Of a stretch of DNA of 64,000 bases, positions 24,244 to 34,087 are shown in pieces. A program made the position numbers and the translations under genes. The stretch's first letter is position 1, and every line of letters begins with the position of its first letter. Under the pieces are notes generated by a model that saw nothing but the letters and a program-made list of their open reading frames with translations, was not told where the DNA came from and ran no database searches. This DNA is from Corynebacterium efficiens YS-314 (GTDB taxonomy: Bacteria > Actinomycetota > Actinomycetes > Mycobacteriales > Mycobacteriaceae), in assembly GCF_000011305.1 (NCBI RefSeq), contig NC_004369.1, forward strand, positions 2,294,001-2,358,000, read 5' to 3'.

Positions 24244-24356
24244 TGATCCTCTAACTGGGTCTCTCGTGGGAAGTGTGACTAACCAGCATAGTCCCACCCG
24301 GCCCGGTTGTAGTTATCCCGTAGCTATCCGGCGATGCGGCTTTACGACGCCCCGAC

Positions 24357-25694
24357 TCAGTTCTCAGCCTGCTCCACCGCGGGCAGCACCTCAACCACGG
24401 CCGAATGCATGCGCAGTCGGCCACGGCGGTTGCGTTTACCCTCCGCGGTCAACCGCAGGCCCGAGGTCTCGACGGTGGCCCCGGGCAACGGGACGCGGCC
24501 GAGTTCGAAGGCGATGAGCCCACCGACGGTGTCCACCTGATCATCGATGTCATCGGTGAAATCGATGTCCACCTCGAGTTCCTCCTGCAGATGGTCCCGG
24601 AGGTCCTCGAGGGACAGGCGCGACATCACCCGGTAGGTACGCTCGGCGATCTGTTCAATCGGGGCGACCTCATCATTGTCGTATTCATCGGCGATCTCAC
24701 CGACGATCTCCTCCAGGATGTCCTCGATGGAGATCAACCCCGCCACGCCACCGTATTCGTCGATGAGGATGGCGATGTGGTTCTGCTCCTCCTGCATCTC
24801 CTGCAGCAGGGCATCCAGGGGGCGGGAATCGGGGATGAACTTGGCCGGGCGCATGACCTCGTCGACGGTGACGGAACGTCCACCATCGGTGGCGTAGTAC
24901 GTCTGTTTGACCAGGTCCTTCAGGTAGACCACACCGATGATGTCATCGACATTCTCACCGATGACCGGGATACGGGAATGCCCGGACCGCACGCACAGGG
25001 CGGTGGCCTGGCCGGCGCTCTTGCCGGATTCAATCCAGATCATCTCGGGTCGGGGCACCATCACCTGTCGGACTGTGGTGGAGGCGAGGTCGAACACCGA
25101 CTGGATCATACGGCGTTCCTCCACCTCCACGATCCCGTGTTCCTGGGCGATGTCGACCATCTCGCGCAGCTCCACCTCGGTGGCATAGGGGCCGTTGCGC
25201 AGGCCCGGGCCCGGGGCGATGACATTGCCCACCCAGATGATCAGTTTGGCCAGGGGGCCGAGCACCTTCTCCACGCCGGTGAGCACGACCGCACTGCGCA
25301 GGGAGACGGTATAGGGGTTCTTCCGCCCCACTGTCCGGCCGAACACACCCACCACGCCGAAGGTGATGAGGGAGACCACCACGATGGCCAGGAAGATCGC
25401 CCAGGCATCGCTGGTGACCAGATGGACCGCGATGACACCGGCCAGCACGGCCGCGGAAGTGTCCAGCAGGGTCCGCAGCATCACCAGGATGTTGATGTTG
25501 GTGGCCCGGTTGTCGATGACATGCAGCAGGGCCGCCGAGCCGGAGACTTCGTCCTTGTGCATCTGCTCCACGCGGGCCCGGGAGACGGTGGAGACAGCGG
25601 ATTCGATGGCCCCGAGCAGTCCGGACAACAACAGGGAGACGACGGTGGCCAGCCCCAGCCATAGGACGGTCTCATCCATCTGAGCGGTGATCAT
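24357..25694 (-). CDS. CNNM/CorC-type membrane protein with CBS domains
   Basis: The 445-residue protein starts with a DUF21 membrane domain of about four helices (residues 10-165). Two CBS domains follow (residues about 205-330, with QVMVPRPEMIWIE and VDEVMRPAKFIPDSRP) and a CorC/HlyC C-terminal domain ends it. Members take part in magnesium or cobalt export. The central LIDEYGGVAGLISIEDILEEIVGEI segment is characteristic, although older annotation calls these hemolysins. It sits between ybeY and era, as in other actinobacteria. Confidence 0.92.
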   Translation of the reverse strand: MITAQMDETVLWLGLATVVSLLLSGLLGAIESAVSTVSRARVEQMHKDEVSGSAALLHVIDNRATNINILVMLRTLLDTSAAVLAGVIAVHLVTSDAWAIFLAIVVVSLITFGVVGVFGRTVGRKNPYTVSLRSAVVLTGVEKVLGPLAKLIIWVGNVIAPGPGLRNGPYATEVELREMVDIAQEHGIVEVEERRMIQSVFDLASTTVRQVMVPRPEMIWIESGKSAGQATALCVRSGHSRIPVIGENVDDIIGVVYLKDLVKQTYYATDGGRSVTVDEVMRPAKFIPDSRPLDALLQEMQEEQNHIAILIDEYGGVAGLISIEDILEEIVGEIADEYDNDEVAPIEQIAERTYRVMSRLSLEDLRDHLQEELEVDIDFTDDIDDQVDTVGGLIAFELGRVPLPGATVETSGLRLTAEGKRNRRGRLRMHSAVVEVLPAVEQAEN

Positions 25695-25724
25695 AAATTT
25701 TCCTGGTTCTCCATCCGCGGTGGG

Positions 25725-26327
25725 TTAACGGGCGGAGGCGCCAGATTCGCCGGGTTCGCCCTGTTCCTCGGCGATCATGGTCTGATCGAGTTCGAGGCGG
25801 TCCGCCGCTGTCGGGAAGGCACCGGGTCCGGTGGGTTTGGGCTGGTAGACCACCCCACGTCGGTCCACGTCGTCATACCAGTCGGCCAGCAGTTCATTCT
25901 GCAGGGCGAACATCTCGCGTTCCTGCGCCGGTTCGACATGATCGTATCCCAGCAGGTGCAGGCACCCGTGGACGGTGAGCAGCGCTAACTCATGGGACAG
26001 GTCATGCCCGGCCTTGGTGGCCTGTTTCTCCGCGAACTCCGGGCACAGCACGATATCCCCGAGCATCGCCGGGCCGGGGGCTCCGCCGTCGGGGCGGGAA
26101 TAACCGGGGGTGAGCTCATCCATGGGGAAGCTCATCACATCGGTCGGGCCCTCCAGGTCCAGCCACTTGACGTGCAGTTCCGCGATGGTGTCGGAGTCCA
26201 CGATGTGGATGGAGGCCTCCGCATCGGGGTGGATGTCCATCTCACCGAGGGCGAAGGAGAGGACATCGATGAGCATCTCCTCATTCACGCCGTCGTAACC
26301 GGATTCGTTGAAAACCTCAATGCTCAT
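25725..26327 (-). CDS. ybeY: Endoribonuclease YbeY (rRNA maturation)
   Basis: This metal-dependent RNase takes part in 16S rRNA 3'-end maturation and ribosome quality control. The zinc motif is present as [17 protein letters not shown] near residue 118, and the N-terminal fold is typical ([21 protein letters not shown]). It is 200 residues long because of a C-terminal tail of about 40 residues. The start codon overlaps the phoH stop codon as ATGA, so the two are translationally coupled. Confidence 0.94.
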   Translation of the reverse strand: MSIEVFNESGYDGVNEEMLIDVLSFALGEMDIHPDAEASIHIVDSDTIAELHVKWLDLEGPTDVMSFPMDELTPGYSRPDGGAPGPAMLGDIVLCPEFAEKQATKAGHDLSHELALLTVHGCLHLLGYDHVEPAQEREMFALQNELLADWYDDVDRRGVVYQPKPTGPGAFPTAADRLELDQTMIAEEQGEPGESGASAR

Positions 26328-27406
26328 GACTGGAGACCCTCCTGCTCGCGTGCTTCGGCCTCGACTGCGCGTCGTAAAGCTTCCTCGCGTTCCTCGCGGG
26401 CGCGGCGACGCTCGTTCTCGCGCTTTTCCTGCAGCTCCTCGTACTCGTCATAGGCGTTGACGATGTGGCCGACCAGCTGGTGTCGCACCACGTCCTCGGA
26501 GGTCAACTCGGTGAAGTGCACATCCGGCACATCACGCAGGATGTGGCGCACCAGGCGCAGGCCGGACTTCTGTCCACCGGGGAGGTCGACCTGGGTGATG
26601 TCACCGGTGACCACCATCTTCGACCCGAAACCCAGTCGGGTGAGGAACATCTTCATCTGGGCCGGGGTGGTGTTCTGGGCCTCATCGAGGATCACGAACG
26701 CATCATTGAGGGTGCGGCCACGCATATAGGCCAGCGGGGCGACCTCGACGATCCCGGCCTCCATCAGCTTCGGGATGACCTCGGGCTCGACCATGTCGCG
26801 CAGGGCGTCATGGAGGGGACGCAGGTACGGGTCGATCTTCTCATTGAGGGTGCCGGGCAGGAACCCCAGCTTCTCCCCCGCCTCCACGGCCGGCCGGGTC
26901 AGGATGATGCGGCTGACCTGCTTCGACTGCAGCGCCGCCACGGCCTTGGCCATGGCCAGGTAGGTCTTGCCGGAACCTGCGGGACCCACGCCGAAGACGA
27001 TGGTGTTCTCATCGATGGCATCGACGTATTCCTTCTGGCCGAGGGTCTTGGCGCGGATGACCTTGCCGCGGCGGGCGATGATGTCACCGGTGAGGATCTC
27101 GGACACCGACTGCGGGGTCTCGACATTGATCATGCTGATGACGTTCTTGACGGTGTCGGTGCTGATCACATGGCCGCGGCGGGCAATGGCCTGCAGCTCG
27201 TCGAGGATCTTCCCGGCGCGGGAGACCTCATGGGCCGGTCCGGTCAGCTCGATGCGGCTACCCCGGGCGTGGAAATCAGCATCCACCTGATTGTCCAACA
27301 CCCTCAGGTTGTCGTCGGTGACGCCGAGAACCGTGGGCGCCAGATCGCGCTGGAGGTTGTAGACGGTGGACACAACGTCGGTGCGTGTGCTTCGCGGGGT
27401 AGTCAC
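26324..27406 (-). CDS. phoH: PhoH-like ATPase
   Basis: The 360-residue protein starts at a GTG. After an N-terminal KH-like segment (residues about 35-80) it has a RecA-like ATPase with Walker [14 protein letters not shown] near residue 140 and Walker [14 protein letters not shown]. It probably acts with YbeY in RNA processing. It is coupled to ybeY by a four-base overlap. Despite the name, the link to phosphate starvation is not supported here. A GCTTTACGACGC word near the 3' end encodes Ala-Leu-Arg-Arg with codons rare in this genome. Confidence 0.93.
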   Translation of the reverse strand: MTTPRSTRTDVVSTVYNLQRDLAPTVLGVTDDNLRVLDNQVDADFHARGSRIELTGPAHEVSRAGKILDELQAIARRGHVISTDTVKNVISMINVETPQSVSEILTGDIIARRGKVIRAKTLGQKEYVDAIDENTIVFGVGPAGSGKTYLAMAKAVAALQSKQVSRIILTRPAVEAGEKLGFLPGTLNEKIDPYLRPLHDALRDMVEPEVIPKLMEAGIVEVAPLAYMRGRTLNDAFVILDEAQNTTPAQMKMFLTRLGFGSKMVVTGDITQVDLPGGQKSGLRLVRHILRDVPDVHFTELTSEDVVRHQLVGHIVNAYDEYEELQEKRENERRRAREEREEALRRAVEAEAREQEGLQS

Positions 27407-27472
27407 AGTGCTGTATCTGCCTGCTTTCTGGTTTGGTCAGGGGAGGTCATTTTCCGACTATTAGCGAGAAGT

Positions 27473-28198
27473 TTACCAGCGGTTGGACAGCACGCCGATC
27501 GCCGCGAGGGCAACCATCCCCGCCGATGCTGTCCGGAGCACCTCTGGGCCCAGTTTCACGGTGTGGGCCCCGGCGGCGGTGAACCGGTGGATCTCCTCCG
27601 GTGACACCCCGCCCTCAGGCCCGATAATCACTACAACATCGCCGGTGAAATTCAATTCCCGGAACGGCTGGCTGGCCTCCTCATGCAGGATGATCGCCAG
27701 GTCCGCCTCCTCAATGAGCTTGTCGACGCCCGCCGTATCCACCACCCCGACCACCTCGGGGATGGTTGCGCGCCGCGACTGTTTCGCGGCCGCCTCCGCG
27801 GCCGCCTGCCACTTCGTCAGTGACTTGGCCTCCTTGCCCGCCCACTTGGCGATGGTGCGCTGCGACTGCCACGCCACTATCCGGTCCGCACCGGCCTGGG
27901 TGAGCAGGTCGACGGTCAGTTCGGAGCGCTCGGACTTCGGGATGGCCTGAACGATGGTGACGCGGGGATCAGGAGGTGGGATCTCCTCCACGCTCTCCAC
28001 CACCACATCCATGCGGTCCCTGCCACTGACCGCGGTGACCTGACAGGTGCGGGCGGTGCCGTGGCCGTCGATAAGCATCACGCGCTCACCCGGGGTGATG
28101 CGCTTGACGGTGACGGCGTGGCGCCCCTCCGGGCCGGTGACGGTGACATGCTCACCGGCAGCGGCGACCGTATCGGAGATGAAGACGGGAAGAGACAT
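27473..28198 (-). CDS. rsmE: 16S rRNA (uracil-1498 N3)-methyltransferase
   Basis: The 241-residue SPOUT-class methyltransferase modifies U1498 of 16S rRNA using S-adenosylmethionine. The knot motifs are clear: VVVIIGPEGGVSPEEI and KLGPEVLRTASAGMVALAAIG. The N-terminal PUA-like domain contains GPEGRHAVTVKRITPGE. Its ATG overlaps the dnaJ stop codon by one base (TGATG), so it is co-translated with dnaJ. Confidence 0.95.
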   Translation of the reverse strand: MSLPVFISDTVAAAGEHVTVTGPEGRHAVTVKRITPGERVMLIDGHGTARTCQVTAVSGRDRMDVVVESVEEIPPPDPRVTIVQAIPKSERSELTVDLLTQAGADRIVAWQSQRTIAKWAGKEAKSLTKWQAAAEAAAKQSRRATIPEVVGVVDTAGVDKLIEEADLAIILHEEASQPFRELNFTGDVVVIIGPEGGVSPEEIHRFTAAGAHTVKLGPEVLRTASAGMVALAAIGVLSNRW

Positions 28199-29334
28199 CA
28201 GCGGTTGCGGAACTTGCTCTTGAGCTTATCGAACAACCCGCCATGCTCCTCACCCTCACGGTGCACCGAGGAATTGTCCCTGCGGTAATCCCGGATCTGC
28301 TCCAGCAGCTCACGGGTGCGGTCATCGATCTCGGTCGGGACGAACAGGTCCACATGTGCCATGAGGTCCCCGCGACCCTCGGCGCGCAGACGCGGCATGC
28401 CCTCACCCTCCAGGGTGATAACCTGGTTCGGCTGCGTGCCGGCCGGGATCACCACGGTGATCTCCTCACCGGTCAGCGACTCCACCTCAAGCTCCGACCC
28501 CAGTGCCGCATCGATCATGGGCACGCGGATACTGGCGTGCAGATCATCACCATCGCGGGTGAACACCGCATGCGGACGGACCATCACCTCGACGTAGAGA
28601 TCACCGGCGGGTCCACCACCGGCGCCGACCTCACCCTGACCCGCCATCCGGATGCGCATACCCGACTGGATACCGGCCGGGATATCGGCCACGATGTCAC
28701 GGCGCGCACGCACACGACCATCACCGGCACACTCATCACACGGATCGGGAATGACCTCACCGGTGCCGTTACACGTGTGGCACGGACGCGAGGTCATGAC
28801 ATTGCCCAGGAAACTGCGCTGCACCTCCTGGATCTCACCGGAACCATGGCAGGTGCCACAGGTCTTCGGCTTGGCATTGGAGGCGGAACCCGAACCATGA
28901 CACTTGGAACACAGCACAGCCGTGTCCAGGGTGAGATCCTTCTTCACACCGGTGAACGCCTCCTCCAGGGTGATGGAGGTGCGCCACAGGGTGTCACTGC
29001 CGGGCTGTACACGCGACCGTGGCCCACGGGAACCCGCACCGCCACCGAAGAAGGCATCGAAGATGTCACCCAGACCGCCACTGCCGAAACCACCCGGATG
29101 TCCGGCACCACCACCCTGCTCCATGGGATCGCCACCCATATCCACAATCCGGCGCTTATCCGGATCGGTGAGCACCTCATGGGCCACGGAGGCCTCACGG
29201 AACTTCTCCGCCGCCTCCTCACTGGGGTTCACATCAGGGTGGTATTTGCGGGCAAGCTTGCGGTACGCCTTCTTGATTTCAGAGTCGGTTGCGTTGCGGT
29301 CAACTCCGAGGATGCCGTAATAGTCACGTGCCAC
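28198..29334 (-). CDS. dnaJ: Chaperone DnaJ (second copy type)
   Basis: The 378-residue co-chaperone stimulates DnaK. The J domain has HPD in KYHPDVNPS near residue 33. A Gly/Phe-rich linker follows ([15 protein letters not shown]). The zinc domain has four CxxCxGxG repeats ([32 protein letters not shown]), and the substrate-binding C-terminal domains follow. It lies downstream of hrcA, as in the actinobacterial hrcA-dnaJ2 pair; a second dnaJ beside dnaK is expected elsewhere. Confidence 0.95.
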   Translation of the reverse strand: MARDYYGILGVDRNATDSEIKKAYRKLARKYHPDVNPSEEAAEKFREASVAHEVLTDPDKRRIVDMGGDPMEQGGGAGHPGGFGSGGLGDIFDAFFGGGAGSRGPRSRVQPGSDTLWRTSITLEEAFTGVKKDLTLDTAVLCSKCHGSGSASNAKPKTCGTCHGSGEIQEVQRSFLGNVMTSRPCHTCNGTGEVIPDPCDECAGDGRVRARRDIVADIPAGIQSGMRIRMAGQGEVGAGGGPAGDLYVEVMVRPHAVFTRDGDDLHASIRVPMIDAALGSELEVESLTGEEITVVIPAGTQPNQVITLEGEGMPRLRAEGRGDLMAHVDLFVPTEIDDRTRELLEQIRDYRRDNSSVHREGEEHGGLFDKLKSKFRNR

Positions 29335-29404
29335 GGTCGGTGATTCTCCCTTATGAGTGAAGATTTATCGCGAATAGGTGAACAAATGGCCTAGTATAGC
29401 GCGC

Positions 29405-30433
29405 TTATTCGCCAGCCAGTACCCGGCCAACATATCTAGCAACGGCCGACACCTTCGAGATTGTTCCCGGATAGTCCATGTATGTGGGCCCCACCACTCC
29501 CAACCCACCCAGGGTGTTACCCGCAGAACCATACCCCGTTGTCACCACCGAGGCGCTGCGCAACTGCAGATCCTCATTCTCCTCACCGATGTGCACCGTG
29601 ACATGATCCAGATCCGTGACATTGGACAACAGCTTCAGCATCACCACCTGTTCCTCCAACGCCTCCAGCACCATCGGCACACTCGCGGCGGTCTCACGCG
29701 TCAGGCGCGTCAGGTTGCTGGCACCGGCGAGGATGAGCCGGTCGGAGGGCTGCTCCACCAGGGTGGCCACCAGGACACCACTGCACTTCTCCATGGTGCT
29801 GCGGATATCCGACGGGGCATTGCGGCTGAGTTCCTGCAACGCCTCCGAGGCATCGGTCAGCGTCTTCTCCGCCAGCGCACCATTGAGCAGATCCTTGAGC
29901 ACCGTGACCTGATCGGCCTCCAACGGCTCATCGAGCTCCACATTGCGTTGATCCACTCGACCGGTATCCGTGATGAGCACCAACAGCAGACGCACCGGCG
30001 ACAGCGACACCACCTCACAATGTTTGACCCGGGCAGTCTTCAACGTGGGCAACTGCACCACCGCCGCCTGGTGCGTCAACTGCGACAACAACTGCACCGA
30101 CCGGCGCAGCACATCCTCCAGATCCACGCCGCCCTCCAGGAAACCGAGGATCGCCCGACGCTCCGCCAGCGACAGCGGCTTGATGTCATGGATGGAATCG
30201 ACAAACAGGCGGTAGCCCTTCTCCGTGGGCACGCGCCCCGAGCTGGCATGCTCCTGCACGATGTAACCGTCTGATTCAAGGACTGACATGTCATTGCGGA
30301 TCGTCGCAGAACTGACATTGAGCTTGTGGCGCTCCAACAGCGCCTTGGAACCCACCGGCTCCTGGGATTCGATGTAGTCGGCGACGATGGCCCGCAGGAC
30401 CTCATATCTGCGTTTCTCCGTTGCACTAGCCAT
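29405..30433 (-). CDS. hrcA: Heat-inducible transcription repressor HrcA
   Basis: The start at 30433 ([20 protein letters not shown]) gives 342 residues. It binds CIRCE operators to repress groE and related genes. The N-terminal winged helix is seen in [31 protein letters not shown]. The dimerization and inserted domains follow, with [21 protein letters not shown] typical of the family. Upstream is the repeat block at 30512, not a visible CIRCE element. dnaJ follows after 70 bases. Confidence 0.95.
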   Translation of the reverse strand: MASATEKRRYEVLRAIVADYIESQEPVGSKALLERHKLNVSSATIRNDMSVLESDGYIVQEHASSGRVPTEKGYRLFVDSIHDIKPLSLAERRAILGFLEGGVDLEDVLRRSVQLLSQLTHQAAVVQLPTLKTARVKHCEVVSLSPVRLLLVLITDTGRVDQRNVELDEPLEADQVTVLKDLLNGALAEKTLTDASEALQELSRNAPSDIRSTMEKCSGVLVATLVEQPSDRLILAGASNLTRLTRETAASVPMVLEALEEQVVMLKLLSNVTDLDHVTVHIGEENEDLQLRSASVVTTGYGSAGNTLGGLGVVGPTYMDYPGTISKVSAVARYVGRVLAGE

Positions 30434-30511
30434 AACCAGTACCTTACTGGACTTGCTGATTATTAATGAGACTCCGGCGGGAGAACCCCGGCTAGGTGGT
30501 GGCAGGTGGGC

Positions 30512-30650
30512 GGGTTCGACTTTTTCGACACAGGCACAGGCCTCCGGGTGGGATGTGTCGAAAAAATCACGTGTACGCAGTCCCCGGGTTCGACTATTCC
30601 GACACAAGGGCGGTGTGGCCGCGGGGATGTGTCGAAAAAGTCGAAAAGAC
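30512..30650. repeat. Intergenic two-hairpin palindromic repeat, copy 1
   Basis: Four arms with the consensus GGGTTCGACTTTTTCGACACA alternate in orientation: forward at 30512, reverse at 30553, forward at 30586 and reverse at 30627. They make two imperfect hairpins of about 60 bases in tandem. The block fills the gap between hemW and hrcA. The same arm sequence and paired-hairpin layout recur at 47053-47187. The arrangement resembles REP/BIME elements of other bacteria, though the sequence is unrelated to any I know. Confidence 0.75.
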
Positions 30651-30773
30651 CTCCCCACCCCGAGAACACCGCCGGGAAAACCGACGCACCAGATCGCCGT
30701 CTGAGCGGTTGAACCGCGCTCAGCCATACCCGCGCCCATCCGGCGATCCCCAAGCCCTTAAATCCGCACCCAC

Positions 30774-31970
30774 TCAGGCGCCTGGAAGGTCATCGTCCTC
30801 GGCGAGGAGGATGTCGGCGATGATGCCGTCGGCAAGCAGGCGTCCGGCGTCGGTGACCGCGATGTTGCCGCCGACCCGGTGCAGCAGACCCCGGTCGATG
30901 TGGCGGTCGATGACCCGGTGCGCCGATGGGGAGAAGATCCCGGCGGGCAGCCCCTGTTTGAGACGCAGGCCCAGCATGACGCGTTCAGTGTGGTGGTCAT
31001 CGGCGGTGAGGAGTTCGGTATCCATGATCGGCAGCTCCCCGCCCGCGATCTGTGCGGAGTACCTGGCGGGGTGTTTGACGTTGTAGAAGCGGTGGTCGCC
31101 GATGTGCGAATGGGCACCGGGGCCGGCCCCCCACCAGTCACCGTCGACCCAGTACCCCATGTTGTGGCGGCACTCCCCGCCGGGTTTGGCCCAGTTGGAC
31201 ACCTCATACCAGTCGAAGCCGTTGGCACGCAGGCGCTGGTCGATCATCTCGTAACGGTCGGCGTAGACATCCTCGTCGGGGGCGGGCAATTCGCCGCGGC
31301 GGACCTTGCGGGCCATGGCGGTGCCGTCCTCCACGATGAGGGAGTAGGCGGAGACATGATCAACATCGGCCTCCAGGACGGCGTCGAGGGTTTTACGGAC
31401 ATCCTCGTCGGTTTCGGTGGGGGTGCCGTAGATCATGTCGAGGTTGACGTGGTCGAAACCGGCCGCGCGTGCCTCCTTCGCGGCGGCCACCGGCCTGCCC
31501 GGGGTGTGCCGGCGGTCCAGCACCCTAAGCACGCTTGACGACGCCGACTGCATCCCCAGCGAAATGCGGTTGTACCCGGACTCGCGCAGGGCATCGAAGA
31601 ACTCCGGCGAGGTGGACTCCGGGTTGGATTCGGTGGTGATCTCCGCCCCCGGCGCCAGGCCGAAGGTATTGCGGATGCCGGAGAGCACCCGGCTGAGCCC
31701 ATCCGCCCCGATCAGTGAAGGTGTGCCGCCGCCGATGAAGACGGTTTCCGCGGGACGTGGGCCCGGCTGGTCGGAATCGGCCTCATGGGCCGCGGCGAGG
31801 CGGGCGACAGCCATCTCCAATTCCACCTCGAGCGCATCGAGATAGGTATCGGGCCCGGCGGTGCTGCCCAGTTCACCCGCCGTGTAGGTGTTGAAGTCGC
31901 AGTACCCGCACCGGGTGGAACAGAATGGGACATGGACATAGACACCGAAGACGGAGCGAGGAACTGACAT
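30774..31970 (-). CDS. hemW: Radical SAM heme chaperone HemW
   Basis: The protein has 398 residues from the ATG at 31970. The radical-SAM cluster motif is HVPFCSTRCGYCDFNTY near residue 13, followed by FIGGGTPSL. It carries the heme-binding motif HNMGYW near residue 265, which separates HemW heme chaperones from true oxygen-independent coproporphyrinogen oxidases (HemN). The C-terminal HemN-like domain ends with DAGRLLADGIIADILL. It is often annotated hemN. It has a GCTTGACGACGC word inside. Confidence 0.9.
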   Translation of the reverse strand: MSVPRSVFGVYVHVPFCSTRCGYCDFNTYTAGELGSTAGPDTYLDALEVELEMAVARLAAAHEADSDQPGPRPAETVFIGGGTPSLIGADGLSRVLSGIRNTFGLAPGAEITTESNPESTSPEFFDALRESGYNRISLGMQSASSSVLRVLDRRHTPGRPVAAAKEARAAGFDHVNLDMIYGTPTETDEDVRKTLDAVLEADVDHVSAYSLIVEDGTAMARKVRRGELPAPDEDVYADRYEMIDQRLRANGFDWYEVSNWAKPGGECRHNMGYWVDGDWWGAGPGAHSHIGDHRFYNVKHPARYSAQIAGGELPIMDTELLTADDHHTERVMLGLRLKQGLPAGIFSPSAHRVIDRHIDRGLLHRVGGNIAVTDAGRLLADGIIADILLAEDDDLPGA

Positions 31971-32069
31971 AGCACCCAACAGTAGTGGGTGGGTCTTTTT
32001 CGACAGAATCTACAGGCGGAACCAAGGTGGACTATACGGAATTGCCAAGAAAGTAGTAGAGTGCAGAGC

Positions 32070-32738
32070 ATGAAACGCATGACGGTGGTCGCGACACTCA
32101 CAACAGCTTTGTTGGCGGGTGTCACCCCCTGCTATGCGCATGAGGCCGCATCTCCCGTCATCATTGAAACCGCAGCTCAGAGCACTACAGTCAGTCCGGC
32201 TGGTGTCAATCCGTCATCGCGTTCCGTCGCTGAGGCCGTGGCTGATGCCGCCGCCGAATCCAGTCCCTCCGCCACCCCCTCCCACGAGGCCGGGACGGAG
32301 CCGACCCTCCGTACCACACAGGGCGCCCAGGTTGCTGACAGCACCGGAACAGATCGGGATGCTACCGACCGGGGCCTGTGGGATGATGCCGTGGCGGAAC
32401 CCGGGCAGGCACTGCACGTGAAGTTCAAGGGGGATCGCATCTATCGCGATCTCAGCATTGAGGTCCCCGCGCAGTTCGCAACCTTCGGCACGCTGATCCT
32501 GCAGGACCAGTCGATCATCGTCTTCGTGCCCTCTGATTTCACCACCGGCGCCACCATCACCCCGGTCTTCACCGTCTCTGACGCACACGGCCAGCTCGAC
32601 AGTTTCTCCGTCACGGTGGAGTATCCACGGTCCGGCACCACGGAGACTGAACCCGATTCCCCGCTGGCACGCCTGATCTCCGACATCGCCTTCCGCCTGC
32701 CGCAGCTGCCGTTCATCAGCCACCTGTTCAAGTCCTGA
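32070..32738 (+). CDS. Secreted or surface-exposed hypothetical protein
   Basis: The start at 32070 gives 222 residues with a signal peptide (MKRMTVVATLTTALLAGVTPCYA). A Ser/Ala/Thr-rich region of low complexity (residues 30-105) leads to an Ig-like/cadherin-like beta domain (LHVKFKGDRIYRDLSIEVPA, then VFTVSDAHGQLDSFSVTVEY). The protein ends in a short hydrophobic C-terminus (IAFRLPQLPFISHLF). No sortase motif is seen. It resembles the C-terminal style of the surface protein at 58857. The function is unknown. Confidence 0.8.
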   Translation: MKRMTVVATLTTALLAGVTPCYAHEAASPVIIETAAQSTTVSPAGVNPSSRSVAEAVADAAAESSPSATPSHEAGTEPTLRTTQGAQVADSTGTDRDATDRGLWDDAVAEPGQALHVKFKGDRIYRDLSIEVPAQFATFGTLILQDQSIIVFVPSDFTTGATITPVFTVSDAHGQLDSFSVTVEYPRSGTTETEPDSPLARLISDIAFRLPQLPFISHLFKS

Positions 32739-32754
32739 CGCCTGTAGGCGAAAG

Positions 32755-32803
32755 AAGAAAGCCACCTCCCTGTCGGAACTAATCCCCGGGTAGGTGGCTT
32801 TCT
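32755..32803. terminator. Bidirectional terminator
   Basis: AGAAAGCCACCT pairs with AGGTGGCTTTCT around a loop of about 24 bases. The A-run on the left arm and T-run on the right arm make it usable in both directions. It separates the secreted-protein gene from the convergent gene at 32838. Confidence 0.8.
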
Positions 32804-32837
32804 GGGTTCGACCCCTGGAATCCGCCCTGGAGTCCGC

Positions 32838-33515
32838 CTAGGACACCTGGCCCCGCTCGTTCTGCATCCGCTCCGCCACACGCGCCACCACCGAATCGAT
32901 GCGGGCGCGTTCCAGGAGGAAGGAGGGAGGGTTACAGCCCCGCTTGGTCCAGACATAATCAGGGTGCGCGTCTGCCACCACGTGCAGCCAGGCGCGGGTG
33001 GAGGTGCACACATCGTCGGCCACACGCCCGTAGACCATGGGCAGTGACACCGCATCAAGGTCGTCGGCCACACAGGCGGTCTGTGCCAGCACCCAGTCCA
33101 CCACCTGTTCCAGGTGCGCGATGACCGCCTCGGTGCGGGCGTTGAGTGCCGCCGCCATCTCACCCACCATGACGATCTCACCGATGGGGTGGGCATCCTC
33201 AAGCTGCGAGGCGGTGATGCGTTCCGGCTGGGTGAGCCCCACCCTGACCGCGGAGCGTGCACTGACGGTCCCCTGGCGCAGACCCGAGGTCAGTGCGTGA
33301 CGCAGTCCCAGGAGTTCGGCTACCACGGTTCGGGAATCATCACGGGCCTCCGCGATGATCTCCTCGAATTCCGCGAGGCAGTCATCGACCAGCTCGGCAT
33401 CCCAGTCCGAGATGGCTTCCATGATGTGTTCAATGTAGTCGGCGACCTCATCACCGATGTTGTAGATCTCCTGGGTGAGCTCGCGGTGGCGCAGTTGCGC
33501 GGTGGTGGTGCCCAT
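32838..33515 (-). CDS. Hypothetical protein, helix-rich
   Basis: I take the ATG at 33515 (MGTTTAQLRHRELTQEIYN), giving 225 residues. An in-frame ATG at 33560 would add 15. The protein is acidic and mostly helical, with long amphipathic stretches (VADYIEHIMEAISDWDAELVD) that may form a bundle or coiled coil. No signal peptide or membrane segment is seen. I do not recognise the family. The gene stands alone, with a terminator on its downstream side. Confidence 0.7.
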   Translation of the reverse strand: MGTTTAQLRHRELTQEIYNIGDEVADYIEHIMEAISDWDAELVDDCLAEFEEIIAEARDDSRTVVAELLGLRHALTSGLRQGTVSARSAVRVGLTQPERITASQLEDAHPIGEIVMVGEMAAALNARTEAVIAHLEQVVDWVLAQTACVADDLDAVSLPMVYGRVADDVCTSTRAWLHVVADAHPDYVWTKRGCNPPSFLLERARIDSVVARVAERMQNERGQVS

Positions 33516-33696
33516 ACGTTCCAGCACACATCCTTTCTTGCATTCAGCCTCAGGAATCACACGAGACCCTCAAGTAACACTTGAGAGTTTCTCTAACGGG
33601 TTCCGACTCTATGTGAATTCGCTTGGAATTGTCGGCAGGCACGCCGGGGGAACCTGAACCTTCCTGTGGAACACCGTCAACTGAACCACCCGGCAG

Positions 33697-34083
33697 CTAC
33701 CTGGGCAGTGCCGGCAGCCCCATAGCAGACACCAGCTGCTCGAGGATCTCCCGTGGTTCCCCCCTGCGCTCGGTGTCATCCAACCGGGAGAGGTACCGGT
33801 CCACCACCCGGGTCACCGCATCCCGGTGCGCCTCCGCCAACCCGAGGCAGCCCGCCACATAACCGGGATTATCCTGGGCAAACAACCACTCCGGGTCACC
33901 GAAGGCCAGGCCGGGGTTGGACCCGAGGGTGAAGAACTCAGGGTCCCCCGCGGAACCCGTGGCGGCGATGTAGGCGAATTCATCCATGATCCCGAGGGCG
34001 AACCGTTCAGGCTCCGAACCGACCTCCGCCTGCTGCCAGGCCACACCATCCCAGTTGAACTGGATTTCTTCTACTGTGTTCAA
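33697..34083 (-). CDS. Hypothetical small protein coupled to fadD15, TTG start
   Basis: The frame continues upstream into fadD15. The likely start is the TTG at 34083 (reads NTVEEIQFNWDGVAWQQAE), preceded by GGAAAG and lying five bases after the fadD15 stop codon, which gives 128 residues. It has a beta-hairpin beginning and a helical C-terminus, and no known domain. The tight spacing means it is co-transcribed and probably co-translated with the acyl-CoA synthetase. Confidence 0.7.
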   Translation of the reverse strand: MNTVEEIQFNWDGVAWQQAEVGSEPERFALGIMDEFAYIAATGSAGDPEFFTLGSNPGLAFGDPEWLFAQDNPGYVAGCLGLAEAHRDAVTRVVDRYLSRLDDTERRGEPREILEQLVSAMGLPALPR

Positions 34084-34087
34084 CCGT

